A DNA stretch of 64,000 nucleotides. Origin: Rheinheimera lutimaris (GTDB lineage: Bacteria > Pseudomonadota > Gammaproteobacteria > Enterobacterales > Alteromonadaceae). Of the stretch, positions 34,063-43,592 are shown piece after piece (the stretch's first letter is position 1; the number at the start of each line of letters is the position of its first letter). The notes under the pieces were generated by a model that did no database searches, was not told where the DNA came from, and saw nothing but the letters and a program-made list of their open reading frames with translations. The position numbers and the translations under genes are program-made. Location: positions 282,456-346,455 of the forward strand of contig NZ_JABSOD010000001.1 of NCBI RefSeq assembly GCF_013283795.1, in the 5' to 3' direction.

Positions 34063-37000
34063 TGATTTATTACCTCGCGCCAGGACAAACGTCCACGTCG
34101 TATTTGCAAGTTCGCAGGATCCTTATTTAGCCCCACATTTGAACTACCTGACAACATTTCGTCGCCAACAAACAGCGGCTCGCCCGGCATACCCTGGAAT
34201 TTCACACCACTGGCTGCAATACCACCCGGCAATTCGTCTTTTTCCTGGAATTTTCTATCACGTGATAAATCAAAAAAGTTGTAGTTAAGCCGGCTACCGG
34301 CAAAAGGGTCGACAGCCATAATCCAACCATCCCCCTGTGGATTACATAAGTCTGAATCCGGAATTATGGTATTCATTACCAGGTTTGTTCCCACCAAACG
34401 AGGCTTGGATGTAATTCGCTCGCGAGTGTCAATCAAGTCCATCACCCAGCCGCGTTTGCCGGCTAAATCATTTACTGCGGCTACCGGAACACTGCGACCT
34501 TCCCGTACTTCGGCTGAATCCGGATTGGTATAGTCCACATTGCTCATCACCCGCTCTACCAGTTGCGCTCTGGAACCGATCTGACTGCCATCCATTAAGC
34601 CGTACCAGCTTTGTGTATCGGAATTAACACTGTCACCGCTTTCCAAAAACTTACCTGTACCAAAAAACACCCATAACTGACCGGTTTCAGGATGAGTCGT
34701 CAATGTTACCCCACCGGTAACAGGTTGAGCCTTACCGGCTTTGTCTTTAGCGGTAAACAACGGCTCGCCACCATTGGCGACGGCCCAAAAATCGGCACTA
34801 CCGGCGGAAAGATCAAACTTCCAGATATTACCGTTTAAATCACCGGCAAACATCCAATCAGTGTTGCCATTACCGTTTCGGTCATACCCTTCCAGTTGCC
34901 CCATGCCCGCCGATGTGTCGGGCGTTTCCAGGGTTATCGGCGCAACTGTAGCGCCATTTTCGATATCAATAATCAAGATACCGTTTTTTCCGGTACCATT
35001 GTTATAGCCATAAGGTAATACAGCAGACCAAGTGTCGTTATTCAAACGGGTAATAACCGGTTTTGCCAGCATTACACCCACTTGAGGAATAGTCAGATCC
35101 CACAGCAGTTTTACATCTTCAGGATCAGTGACGTCCAGTGCAAATACACTGTTACCGCCCCGGCCTAAAGTACTGACTAATACCGATCGCCAGGAGCCGT
35201 TAATATATACGTCCTGCACTGTAGGAGAACCATCAACAAAAAACTTATGTTGATAATTCAGGTCAGACAAACTGGCCAATTTAGCATCACCAGTTAACAA
35301 TTGCTGCGGGATATAAGCGAAGGTTTCCTGTCCTTTTGTTACGCTTGTGGCGTCAGCATTAAAGCCATGCAACATGCCATCGTTGGCGCCGACATAAACC
35401 GTTGGTGCTCTGCTACTACCCGCACTGATATACGCAGCATAACTGCTTGCACCGCTCCAGCTATGGCGTTGATAATTACGATTTTGCGGTGCGCCGACAT
35501 AGACCGGCGAAGAGTGCGCAATATCACCCAACAAGGTTTTTCTTTCTCTGAATACACCGGCAGGGCGATCCAACGTCTTCTCTTTGCTGCTATCCCCTTT
35601 TAAATAATTCACTATATCTTCGCTTTTCAGTGCTGTCTGTTCACTCGCATTTAAATTATTCCAATTAAATGCGAATGCTTCGTTATCACGGCTGGTATAT
35701 ATATTCCGGTCCCCCCACGCAGGAAAGTTAGCCGACCATTGTACAGCCAAGGTGGCAACATCACGGCTAACCAATTCGCCACTCCAGGTGCCGCTGTTAA
35801 AGGATGCCTGAAACACGCTGTTATCTTCCAGCAAAGAAGTGGTAGTCGCTGCCAGGTTAGATGCCGAGGCTGCGCGGCCCATAATAGCGTTTAGTGCTTC
35901 AATAAGTTGATTACTAAAAGTTGTCGGATCTTTGGCACTGAAAAAGCCACCGTCACTATTAATACTGGCATGCATTAAATCATCAATTTTCTTTAAGGTA
36001 GAATCAGGGTCTACAGTTGGGTCCACCCAGCGAATATCATTAATTTTCCACCCTTTCACCTGTTCCGGCGTTAACTTACCGTCGACGCCAAGCCCGACAC
36101 CAAAAGTGACCATATGTTGCCAATCCGGTTGCCCCTCTTTAGGCTTGGGCACGTCATTTTTCAGGGGATGTAAGTCTGTTTTCCAGTAATAGTGAGCAAC
36201 ATCTGCCAAAGTGTCAGAAGTACCATCACCATCTGAATCTCCTACAGAAGGTGTACCACCGTTCCAGGCACCATCTGTCATCAAAATAGAGAAATTTTGC
36301 CGGCAACTGACCAATTCGTTACCGTCGATTGCCGGGTTAATACGATAAGGCTCGTCTGTTTTAAAATAATCACCGGCTGCTTTTAAGGTTAAACGCAGCG
36401 GTGTTCCGCCGGAAGCCGTTTTACCGTACAACCAGTTAAAAAAATTACTTCTGTCGGTACCACTAAACCCGCGCACGCCACGAACAATTTTATTTGTGGT
36501 ATTTAACGCGCCGTATCCGACACGGACATCATCTTCAAGGGTGTTAAAAGCAGTTCCGATGCCCGAGCGGGAAAGCAATAAGCGACTGCGATAAAAAGAA
36601 TACCAATTCGCAAACCTTTGTTTCTCTGCAGCTGTTTGATTATTCACAGAAACATAAACATAACACTTATTTTGCTTGTCATCTGCAGCGCAGGAGTCTT
36701 TATCTGCTTCTGACGGCTGGTAATTATAATAGAATGCACCACGGTCAAATGACAAAGTGCCGCTTTCGACGATTGAACTAAATGTATTGTTCAGCCGATG
36801 ATAACCGACCCGAAAGTTGTTCGATAAATTCCGCGCATTGGTTTGGCTGAAACCATCCTGCCATGCTGATATATATGTCGGGGCAACCAGAGTATCACTG
36901 GTGCCGTTACCTACAGAAGGCGGATCATACTTCGTTGACGGGTTAAAGTAGGCCTTATTGACATGAGAAGAGTAGTACCAGCGATTGGTAACATGCTCAC

Positions 37001-37292
37001 CGGAGCGGTAATAATCCCCCCAATCACGGCACTCTCCGTTTGCCCTGAAACGTACACAGTCCCTTACTTCAGGTGCCTCATATGCATAATGCAGTGCATC
37101 CGGCATAAATTCAAAATTCATTGAGCCGGAGTCATCGATTAAAAACATGATGTTGGACGGCACGTCATTGCCGGTTTGCAGCGGCACCTGGGGTATCGTT
37201 AAATCTGCCGATGCCATACCTGACGCAACACCAAAACTGACAGCAGACAAGGCTACCAGCAACCTGGAAAACTTACGTTTAACATTTAACAT
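34059..37292 (-). CDS. pilY1: Pilus tip adhesin/assembly protein PilY1
   Basis: The 1077-residue secreted protein has a signal peptide (about 1-29). An N-terminal von Willebrand A-like region includes a MIDAS motif, MFLIDDSGSM at about 49-58, and SILMTDGAW in the centre. The C-terminal PilY1 beta-propeller carries a calcium loop near residue 805 (YDRNGNGNTDW, then AGDLNGNIWKFDL). PilY1 promotes pilus extension, adhesion and twitching. It lies between pilX and pilE and overlaps pilE by 4 bp, as expected for a minor-pilin operon. Length is in the usual range. Confidence 0.95.
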   Translation of the reverse strand: MLNVKRKFSRLLVALSAVSFGVASGMASADLTIPQVPLQTGNDVPSNIMFLIDDSGSMNFEFMPDALHYAYEAPEVRDCVRFRANGECRDWGDYYRSGEHVTNRWYYSSHVNKAYFNPSTKYDPPSVGNGTSDTLVAPTYISAWQDGFSQTNARNLSNNFRVGYHRLNNTFSSIVESGTLSFDRGAFYYNYQPSEADKDSCAADDKQNKCYVYVSVNNQTAAEKQRFANWYSFYRSRLLLSRSGIGTAFNTLEDDVRVGYGALNTTNKIVRGVRGFSGTDRSNFFNWLYGKTASGGTPLRLTLKAAGDYFKTDEPYRINPAIDGNELVSCRQNFSILMTDGAWNGGTPSVGDSDGDGTSDTLADVAHYYWKTDLHPLKNDVPKPKEGQPDWQHMVTFGVGLGVDGKLTPEQVKGWKINDIRWVDPTVDPDSTLKKIDDLMHASINSDGGFFSAKDPTTFSNQLIEALNAIMGRAASASNLAATTTSLLEDNSVFQASFNSGTWSGELVSRDVATLAVQWSANFPAWGDRNIYTSRDNEAFAFNWNNLNASEQTALKSEDIVNYLKGDSSKEKTLDRPAGVFRERKTLLGDIAHSSPVYVGAPQNRNYQRHSWSGASSYAAYISAGSSRAPTVYVGANDGMLHGFNADATSVTKGQETFAYIPQQLLTGDAKLASLSDLNYQHKFFVDGSPTVQDVYINGSWRSVLVSTLGRGGNSVFALDVTDPEDVKLLWDLTIPQVGVMLAKPVITRLNNDTWSAVLPYGYNNGTGKNGILIIDIENGATVAPITLETPDTSAGMGQLEGYDRNGNGNTDWMFAGDLNGNIWKFDLSAGSADFWAVANGGEPLFTAKDKAGKAQPVTGGVTLTTHPETGQLWVFFGTGKFLESGDSVNSDTQSWYGLMDGSQIGSRAQLVERVMSNVDYTNPDSAEVREGRSVPVAAVNDLAGKRGWVMDLIDTRERITSKPRLVGTNLVMNTIIPDSDLCNPQGDGWIMAVDPFAGSRLNYNFFDLSRDRKFQEKDELPGGIAASGVKFQGMPGEPLFVGDEMLSGSSNVGLNKDPANLQIRRGRLSWREVINQ

Positions 37293-37310
37293 GTTGTGAC
37301 TCCAGAGCGC

Positions 37311-37820
37311 TTACAAACGCCAAATAGATTGCATGACAACCTGAGGCCGGTCATTCGCCGGTACAGCCCGTGCAGTAATACGAAACGTCGGTGACAAACA
37401 ATCGGGTTCTATAGTAGTGAAATTGGCACAATCAGGTGATGCCGGAGAGGGCCAATCACCCATATATTCAATAATATATTGTGCAGGTGCTGCCATATCC
37501 TGGTTAATAACCGGTGCATCTGCCCAGACTGTAGCCGCATTGGCCCAGCGATCGACATTACCGGCTACCGGCAAACCATAAAAACCGGTAATAGTACCGG
37601 CAGAAGTAGCCGGGTTGGGCAGTAACCCGGTAAGCACCTGCTCTGCGGCACGCAGCGCAGCTTCAATTTGTTGCACAGCTAACTGCCGCTCGTACAGGTT
37701 CGCTGTCATACGCTCTTGTAACGTCGACCTTTGCATACTGGATATGGTTAAAAGCGTAATAGCGAGTAACAATAACAGGCTTACTATCAGCGCCACTCCC
37801 TTTTGACTATTCATCTTCAT
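37311..37820 (-). CDS. pilX: Type IV minor pilin PilX
   Basis: The 169-residue protein begins MKMNSQKG and then VALIVSLLLLLAITLLTISSMQRSTLQERMTANLYERQ, the PilX N-terminal region, without Glu5. The C-terminal domain has two Cys (PDCANF, PDCLSP) for a disulfide. It lies 4 bp after pilW and 18 bp before pilY1, inside the operon. Confidence 0.92.
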   Translation of the reverse strand: MKMNSQKGVALIVSLLLLLAITLLTISSMQRSTLQERMTANLYERQLAVQQIEAALRAAEQVLTGLLPNPATSAGTITGFYGLPVAGNVDRWANAATVWADAPVINQDMAAPAQYIIEYMGDWPSPASPDCANFTTIEPDCLSPTFRITARAVPANDRPQVVMQSIWRL

Positions 37821-37824
37821 CTAA

Positions 37825-38757
37825 CTACCTCAACCTGTTGCGCACTGACGCCAGGAATTCTATAGTGCGTTGTTGTTGGCCCAGCTGAATATTTGGAAAC
37901 GCTGCCGGGTCTAACACTATACTCACATTCACGGCAACTACATTAAGCATGTTAACGCCGGCACCGAATGCCACCGGTGCAAAGGGGCGATCACCTTCCT
38001 GATAAGCAAAATTGAGTGATTGCACGCCGGCAAGTACTTCTTCAGCCACAACCTGACCACCTACTAACGACTCCCGAAACAACGCATCCATAGTATTGTT
38101 TCGTAAGCTCGGTGCCACAAACCAACGTACAGACTCAAAACGCATCACCATAGAATCTGCCTGAAACACCTTGGGTCTGACATCGCTGCAAACAAAAGGT
38201 GAGCCCAGCCCTAAATCGGCGGAGCAATTTAACACTCCGGCTGCGGCAGCCGCATGATTTAACGTTGCAGCCCCGATAGCAGAAACCTGAAATATTGCAC
38301 TTAGCGTGTCGTCACATATTAATGCGATATCTCCGGCATTAACTCCCGGAGCACTGTTAAGATTAAATACCGGTGGTGCATGCGCCGAAACAGTGCTACT
38401 TACACCTGTACCATACATTAGCCTGATAGACTCATTACCATCAGCATCAGCAGCAAAGCCCTCAACACCACCGCGCCAATTTGCCCACACCGGGGTTGCA
38501 CCTGCAACTTCAATAACACTGACTACTCGTGGTGCGTTGTTACAACCGATAAAACCGGCGCTGCGAATATCCTGAGACATCAACTGAAATGTCAACCTGA
38601 CACTATTTTGCAGATTAGACAGGTCGGTCGTTGTTCTGGCCGTGTTTTGGTTAGAAATGAATACCCCTATCACGCCGCCCAACAGCACTAAGGCAAGTGC
38701 CATTGCGATCATAACTTCGGTTAATGAAAAGCCGGCATTGCGGAATCTTATATTCAC
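37825..38757 (-). CDS. pilW: Type IV minor pilin PilW
   Basis: The 310-residue prepilin has the leader MNIRFRNAG and then FSLTEVMIAMALALVLLGGVIG with Glu5. The LSNLQNSVRLTFQLMSQDIRSAGFIGC stretch that follows is typical of PilW, and the C-terminal part ends TIEFLASVRNRLR. Its start overlaps the pilV stop by 4 bp, so expression is coupled. Confidence 0.92.
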   Translation of the reverse strand: MNIRFRNAGFSLTEVMIAMALALVLLGGVIGVFISNQNTARTTTDLSNLQNSVRLTFQLMSQDIRSAGFIGCNNAPRVVSVIEVAGATPVWANWRGGVEGFAADADGNESIRLMYGTGVSSTVSAHAPPVFNLNSAPGVNAGDIALICDDTLSAIFQVSAIGAATLNHAAAAAGVLNCSADLGLGSPFVCSDVRPKVFQADSMVMRFESVRWFVAPSLRNNTMDALFRESLVGGQVVAEEVLAGVQSLNFAYQEGDRPFAPVAFGAGVNMLNVVAVNVSIVLDPAAFPNIQLGQQQRTIEFLASVRNRLR

Positions 38758-39161
38758 GGCCGTATCTCCATTACCACTACGGAATTAGCATCCAAGCGTT
38801 GATCCGACCAATCTATAGTGACAGTGTAAACACCGTTGTTCCACTCAACCACAGCACAGGTTTCTCCATCTGTCGCTTGTTTAACATCATCAAACCAGTC
38901 TTCTGTGCCCTCAAGAGGATTTTCACAGGTCATATCAAACAATCCGTCACGCGCAGCATCGGCATTAACCCGCATAACCTCAAATAAGGTCTCAGTTAAC
39001 ACTACCGCCATAGCACGCTCATGCGCAGTGTTTGTACTTCTTAAACTAACCGATTGCAGGCCAGCCACGCCGAGAATACCGATGGCCAATACCAGTACGG
39101 AGATCATTACCTCAAGCAAGGTAACGCCCTGCTGATTTTTAAAGTGCTTTATTATTCTCAT
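38754..39161 (-). CDS. pilV: Type IV minor pilin PilV
   Basis: The start at 39161 gives 135 residues. AGGAG precedes this ATG by 8 bp and the leader MRIIKHFKNQQG is normal, whereas the frame's earlier ATG lies inside the fimU end. Mature VTLLEVMISVLVLAIGILGVAGLQSVSLRST is the PilV helix with Glu5. It overlaps pilW by 4 bp and starts 8 bp after the fimU stop. Confidence 0.92.
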   Translation of the reverse strand: MRIIKHFKNQQGVTLLEVMISVLVLAIGILGVAGLQSVSLRSTNTAHERAMAVVLTETLFEVMRVNADAARDGLFDMTCENPLEGTEDWFDDVKQATDGETCAVVEWNNGVYTVTIDWSDQRLDANSVVVMEIRP

Positions 39162-39169
39162 ACATGCTC

Positions 39170-39736
39170 CTAAGGAACCTGACAACCATTCAGCTCACGC
39201 GAAGTTACGTCTATCTGACCACCGGAACTAATACCTATATCCCGCACGTTATCACCTTCAGCGTTAGCCATGCACACCCTGATAGCCGATGTTAACGGTG
39301 CATTATTGTTGTTGCGGATCAAACCTTGAGGTAAAAACCTGATTTCACCGGCTGCTAAATTGATGGCGGCACCTGCCAATATCGTAATCTGCTCAGACTC
39401 CAGAACTCCGGATGTCACGACGCTACCGGCAACAATACCGGTATTAGGTCTGGGTTGCGCCTGACCAACCAACCAACCTTGCCAACCATCAGCAGAGGGT
39501 GCCGAACATGTAGTAGCATCTGCACTATGACAAAACAGTACTGCCTGATTGCGTTTAACTGCTTCAGCTTTCGCCAGATTCAAGCCTGCAACCAGGTGAT
39601 TTACTTGCCCTGTCAGACGGTTATTCTGTACCAGCCCGGTAAAAGCCGGCACTGCAATCATCAGTACAATCAACAGAACTATGGTTGACACCATTAGCTC
39701 CAGCACCGTAAAGCCCTGTATATTTTTAGTTCTCAT
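39170..39736 (-). CDS. fimU: Type IV minor pilin FimU/FimT (GspH family)
   Basis: The 188-residue prepilin has the leader MRTKNIQG, then FTVLELMVSTIVLLIVLMIAVP with Glu5, followed by NRLTGQVNHLVAGLNLAKAEAVKRNQ, the GspH/FimT helix. The late motif IRFLPQG and Cys pairs are conserved features. It is the first gene of the main minor-pilin operon, with 165 bp upstream to algR. The symbol fimU follows the P. aeruginosa gene order. Confidence 0.9.
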   Translation of the reverse strand: MRTKNIQGFTVLELMVSTIVLLIVLMIAVPAFTGLVQNNRLTGQVNHLVAGLNLAKAEAVKRNQAVLFCHSADATTCSAPSADGWQGWLVGQAQPRPNTGIVAGSVVTSGVLESEQITILAGAAINLAAGEIRFLPQGLIRNNNNAPLTSAIRVCMANAEGDNVRDIGISSGGQIDVTSRELNGCQVP

Positions 39737-39822
39737 AATTATTCCGTGACTTGCAGTAACATTAAACCGCTTAACTTGCTCACGACCCCGGTAACAACGT
39801 CGCTAAAAAATGTTCCTAAGGT

Positions 39823-39852
39823 AAGATAAACAAAGCGGGTAGCTTGATGCAA
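39823..39852 (-). promoter_or_regulatory. Candidate promoter of the fimU operon
   Basis: On the minus strand -35 TTGCAT (39847-39852), an 18-bp spacer and -10 TATCTT (39823-39828) lie about 90 bp upstream of the fimU start. Both boxes are imperfect. AlgR activation would be expected from P. aeruginosa, but I see no clear AlgR consensus site. Confidence 0.35.
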
Positions 39853-39901
39853 GTTTGATCCGACCAGCGGCAGAATCGCCTGATAAAAGGTAAAAGATTA
39901 A

Positions 39902-40609
39902 CTATTGCAGCAAACAATGTTTAATCGCCGCAATAGCTCTGCGACTTACTTCTAACTTTATAGCGTTTACCGTCAGCTCAATCCAATGCTTGCCGTGAGA
40001 AGTATAATAACGACCAAGATAATCTTTATTGATCAGAGTACTGCGATGCACCCGCACCAGTTGCTCCGGGAATTGTTGCTCTAATTGCACCAGGCTTTGC
40101 TCGATTAACGCTTCGCCTTGCGCAAACACCATACGCACATACTTATCTTCGGCGATAAAATAGTAGATTTGTTTCAGACTAAGCTGCCGTTTAATGCCAG
40201 CCTGCAGATAACATATTGTGGCATCTGTGGCTTGGCGTTCTGCATGTGCCCTGGTAGACAAACCTGCCTTTTGTAACGCTTGATGTAACCTGTCAAGCGA
40301 CACCGGTTTTAGCAGATAGTCCACCGGACTGGCCCGATAGGCGTCGAGAGCATGCTGCGGATGCGCGGTAATAAAGATCACCGCCGGAGGTATTGGCAGG
40401 CTTAAAATATCACTGCCGAGACTTATGCCATCTTGTCCGGGCATGCCAATATCTAACAACACTAAATCCGGCTGTAGTTCCTGAATAAGTTGTTGTGCCT
40501 GCGCTGCGTTTCCGGCTTCAGCAATACACTGATAAGCTGGCAGCTGCGCTAGCAAACGCTGCAATCTTGACCTTGCCAACGGCTCATCATCGACTATCAG
40601 GATCCGCAT
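39902..40609 (-). CDS. algR: LytTR response regulator, AlgR-like
   Basis: The 235-residue regulator has a receiver domain (about 1-115; D53 in LVLLDIGMPG, Lys in LLKPV) and a LytTR DNA-binding domain (about 135-235; IYYFIAEDKYVRMVF, LVRVHRSTLINKDYL). In P. aeruginosa AlgR directly activates the fimU minor-pilin operon, and here that operon lies immediately downstream. It overlaps the sensor gene by 1 bp (TGATG). The symbol is by similarity and context. Confidence 0.87.
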   Translation of the reverse strand: MRILIVDDEPLARSRLQRLLAQLPAYQCIAEAGNAAQAQQLIQELQPDLVLLDIGMPGQDGISLGSDILSLPIPPAVIFITAHPQHALDAYRASPVDYLLKPVSLDRLHQALQKAGLSTRAHAERQATDATICYLQAGIKRQLSLKQIYYFIAEDKYVRMVFAQGEALIEQSLVQLEQQFPEQLVRVHRSTLINKDYLGRYYTSHGKHWIELTVNAIKLEVSRRAIAAIKHCLLQ

Positions 40610-41655
40610 CAGGTGCCACTCCCATTCCTGGGAATAACCAGCTTAACCCGGAACTGACCATCAACAGCGCTGTGTGATAATTGCGCTTTACTACCGTAAT
40701 ACAGTTGCAGGCGCTGACGAATATTATCTAAAGCAATACCATTGCCGGGCCGGCTTCCCGACCGAAGTTGAAACGGATTAACAATAACAATACTGACCGA
40801 TTGATTGCTCTGGATAACTTCTAATTGCAACATTGCTGTATCGACGCAGCTTTCAATACCATGACGCACTGCATTTTCCAACAAAGGCTGAATGGTTAAT
40901 GCCGGTATCTGAAGTTGCACCAAATTTTCCGGCACCAACCACTGTACATGCATTCGCTTACCCAAGCGCCATTGTTCCAGAGATAAATACTGCTTTGCCA
41001 GCGTGAGTTCATCCGCCAACCATACCGAACCGCCGGCGTGCAGCGCAGCACGAAATAAGGCGGATAAATCCAACAGTGCCTGCTCGGCCGCATCAGGTTC
41101 AACATGAATTAATTCCGCTGCGGTGTTGAGGCTGTTAAATAGAAAATGGGGTTGTATGCGGGCTTGCAACGCATTAAGTTCAGCTTTGATCTGCGCTTCG
41201 AGCTGGATATTGCGCTCGCTGTGCATAATAAAAAATTGCATAGCAATAACCGCTACTATAAGCGCCACCATCAGGTTGCCTGCTAAAAAAGATGGCAATG
41301 ACTGATTAAATACACCTTGCCCCGGGGCAAGGGCGGCATAAGCCAAATAGCTGACCAGTGTTGTCAGCAGCAACAGAATGCCGCTGCAGCACAGTAAGAT
41401 GTAAAGCGGAGCCAAACGGTTCAAATAGCGGCGCAGCAAACAAAATACTACGGTGGTTAACAGCGCCACCCAATGCACAAATAAGCTTATCAACCCCAGC
41501 CGCAACCAGGGTTCGTTGTGTATACCGGGAGAAAACGCCAACACTACAGCAACAGCCTGCGCCAACACCGCGCAGCGCAACAAGAAGCGGGTATTACATA
41601 AGTAAGGCAGTTGTAAGGCGGGTAAAGCCCATTGCAAGTGCATCAGTGCATCCAA
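40609..41655 (-). CDS. algZ: LytS/AlgZ (FimS)-type histidine kinase
   Basis: The 348-residue membrane kinase has about four N-terminal helices (about 20-145), then the His_kinase domain with H170 in ARIQPHFLFNSLNTAAELI and a C-terminal ATPase region (PALTIQPLLENAVRHGIE; GNGIALDNIRQRL). This is the LytS/AlgZ architecture. It is upstream of and coupled to algR. It sits 81 bp after ispH, exactly between the ispH block and the minor-pilin operon. Confidence 0.88.
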   Translation of the reverse strand: MDALMHLQWALPALQLPYLCNTRFLLRCAVLAQAVAVVLAFSPGIHNEPWLRLGLISLFVHWVALLTTVVFCLLRRYLNRLAPLYILLCCSGILLLLTTLVSYLAYAALAPGQGVFNQSLPSFLAGNLMVALIVAVIAMQFFIMHSERNIQLEAQIKAELNALQARIQPHFLFNSLNTAAELIHVEPDAAEQALLDLSALFRAALHAGGSVWLADELTLAKQYLSLEQWRLGKRMHVQWLVPENLVQLQIPALTIQPLLENAVRHGIESCVDTAMLQLEVIQSNQSVSIVIVNPFQLRSGSRPGNGIALDNIRQRLQLYYGSKAQLSHSAVDGQFRVKLVIPRNGSGT

Positions 41656-41736
41656 ACCGTTTTATGAACCGGCATAGTACACTGAGTGCTACAGAAAAGT
41701 TAAGTGCGGCCTGCTATGTAGCGAGCCTGATAAGCT

Positions 41737-42666
41737 TTATCGCAGCTCTGCCGGGATAGCAAACACCACGTTTTCTTCGCGGCCCGGGTTTTCACTTACC
41801 GTTTTACCACCCCATTGCTGCAGCTGCTTAACTACCTGCTGCACCAGTACTTCCGGCGCTGAAGCACCGGCGGTTACGCCTACCGCTTTTATGCCGTCCA
41901 GCCAGGCTTGCTGAATATCGTTGGCGGTATCAATTAAATAAGCGGTACAGCCCATTTTGTCAGCCAGTTCGCGTAAGCGGTTAGAATTACTGCTGTTTTT
42001 GGCACCTACCACCAGTAATAAATCGGCTTTAGCGGCTAAATCGCGCACGGCATCTTGGCGGTTCTGCGTGGCATAGCAAATGTCATCTTTGCGCGGGCCT
42101 TCAATATCCGGGAAACGCGCACGCAAGGCATCAATAACATCAGCGGTGTCATCCACAGACAAAGTCGTTTGACTACTGAAACACAGCTGCGCCGGATTTT
42201 TCACCGCAAGCGTCGCCACGTCTTCGGCCGATTCGACCAAATAAATGCCACCTTCAGGGTTATCATACTGGCCCATGGTGCCTTCAACTTCCGGATGGCC
42301 GGCGTGACCAATCAGAATACACTCTATGCCTTTACGGCTGGCGCGGGTGACTTCCATATGCACCTTGGTAACCAACGGACAGGTAGCATCAAACACTTTT
42401 AAGCCACGCTGTTTGGCATTTTCCCGCACAGCTTGAGAGACACCGTGAGCGCTGAAAATAACAATATTGCCGTCCGGCACTTCATTCAGCTCATCGACAA
42501 ACACTGCACCACGACGGCGCAAGCCGTCTACGACAAACTTATTGTGCACCACTTCATGGCGCACATAAATCGGTGGCTCGTAAAGCTCCAGTGCCCGCTC
42601 GACAATACTGATGGCACGGTCTACGCCGGCACAAAAGCCACGTGGATTAGCTAATAAAATGTCCAT
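41737..42666 (-). CDS. ispH: 4-hydroxy-3-methylbut-2-enyl diphosphate reductase
   Basis: IspH performs the last step of the MEP isoprenoid pathway. The 309-residue product has the three iron-sulfur cysteines at C12 (PRGFCAGV), C96 (DATCPLV) and C197 (DDICYAT), identical in number to E. coli, and the SNSNRL substrate motif. It is the last gene of the murJ-ribF-ileS-lspA-fkpB-ispH run and starts 3 bp after fkpB. Confidence 0.97.
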   Translation of the reverse strand: MDILLANPRGFCAGVDRAISIVERALELYEPPIYVRHEVVHNKFVVDGLRRRGAVFVDELNEVPDGNIVIFSAHGVSQAVRENAKQRGLKVFDATCPLVTKVHMEVTRASRKGIECILIGHAGHPEVEGTMGQYDNPEGGIYLVESAEDVATLAVKNPAQLCFSSQTTLSVDDTADVIDALRARFPDIEGPRKDDICYATQNRQDAVRDLAAKADLLLVVGAKNSSNSNRLRELADKMGCTAYLIDTANDIQQAWLDGIKAVGVTAGASAPEVLVQQVVKQLQQWGGKTVSENPGREENVVFAIPAELR

Positions 42667-42669
42667 AAC

Positions 42670-43107
42670 TCAGCTTACCTGTATTATTTCAACGCTGAAG
42701 GTCAGCGTCTGCCCTGCCAGCGGATGGTTAAAATCTATGGTAACTGACTCACCCACCACGTCACGCACCAAACCCGGCATTTCAGAGCCGTCCGGCATGG
42801 TAAAACCGATAATCATACCGGCTTTAGCGGGCGCGTCGGCAGAAAACTTGCTGCGGTCAACATAGTAAATATTATCCGGGTTCGGCATGCCGTAAGCATC
42901 TTCCGGTGCCAGCGTAAAGGTTTTCTTGTCCCCCGCACTCAGGCCGCTAAGCTGCTCTTCAAATGCCGGTGATATGCTGCCATCACCCATCTGCAGTTTT
43001 GCCGGTTTATTATGCACACGGGTGCTTTCGGCGGCACTACCGTCGGACAGCTTAATATCAAAGTGAAAAATTACTGTGCTACTGCCACCTATTACTGCGT
43101 CTGTCAC
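42670..43107 (-). CDS. fkpB: FKBP-type peptidyl-prolyl isomerase FkpB
   Basis: The 145-residue SlyD-like FKBP has the broken FK506 domain with inserted flap: VIFHFDIKLSDG, LQMGDGSISPAFEEQLSGLSAGDKKTFTLAPEDAYG, and VTIDFNHPLAGQTLTFSVEI. There is no His-rich metal tail, which distinguishes it from SlyD. It overlaps lspA by 4 bp. The lspA-fkpB-ispH order is standard in gammaproteobacteria. Confidence 0.95.
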   Translation of the reverse strand: MTDAVIGGSSTVIFHFDIKLSDGSAAESTRVHNKPAKLQMGDGSISPAFEEQLSGLSAGDKKTFTLAPEDAYGMPNPDNIYYVDRSKFSADAPAKAGMIIGFTMPDGSEMPGLVRDVVGESVTIDFNHPLAGQTLTFSVEIIQVS

Positions 43108-43592
43108 TTTTTCACCCCGTTATTGCTAAAGCTATCCCAAATTAATAAAGCGGCGCCAATACAGATGGCGGAATCAGCAATATTAAACGCCGGGTAATGC
43201 CAGTTCTGATAGTACAGATGGAAGAAGTCTATTACGTAGCCATAGATACTGCGATCAATCAGATTACCGACAGCCCCGGCCAGCACTAAACTCAACGCCA
43301 GGTTCAGCTTAAGCTGCGTATTATTATTGCGCGCCAGCCATACTGCTAACACACAGCTGATGGCCACAGCAATAAAGGTAAAAAACCAACGCTGCCAGCC
43401 TCCGGCGTCACTTAAAAATGAGAACGCCGCACCATAGTTACGCACATAGGTAAAATTAAAAAACGGCAGCAGTTCAATAGAATCAAACAGCTGCATATTG
43501 GCAATAACCACCTGCTTGCTAACCTGATCGGCTACCAGCACCAGCAGCATTAACCACCACAGGCGCCAGCCGGTATCTTTAAATAATGCCAT
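43104..43592 (-). CDS. lspA: Lipoprotein signal peptidase (signal peptidase II)
   Basis: The 162-residue inner-membrane aspartyl peptidase cleaves lipoprotein signal peptides. Four helices are visible, with the catalytic aspartates in GAVGNLIDR and FNIADSAICIG, and the N-terminal VADQVSKQVV block. It overlaps ileS by 1 bp and fkpB by 4 bp. Its substrates within this window include the M13 peptidase and the small lipoprotein at 11759. Confidence 0.97.
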   Translation of the reverse strand: MALFKDTGWRLWWLMLLVLVADQVSKQVVIANMQLFDSIELLPFFNFTYVRNYGAAFSFLSDAGGWQRWFFTFIAVAISCVLAVWLARNNNTQLKLNLALSLVLAGAVGNLIDRSIYGYVIDFFHLYYQNWHYPAFNIADSAICIGAALLIWDSFSNNGVKK

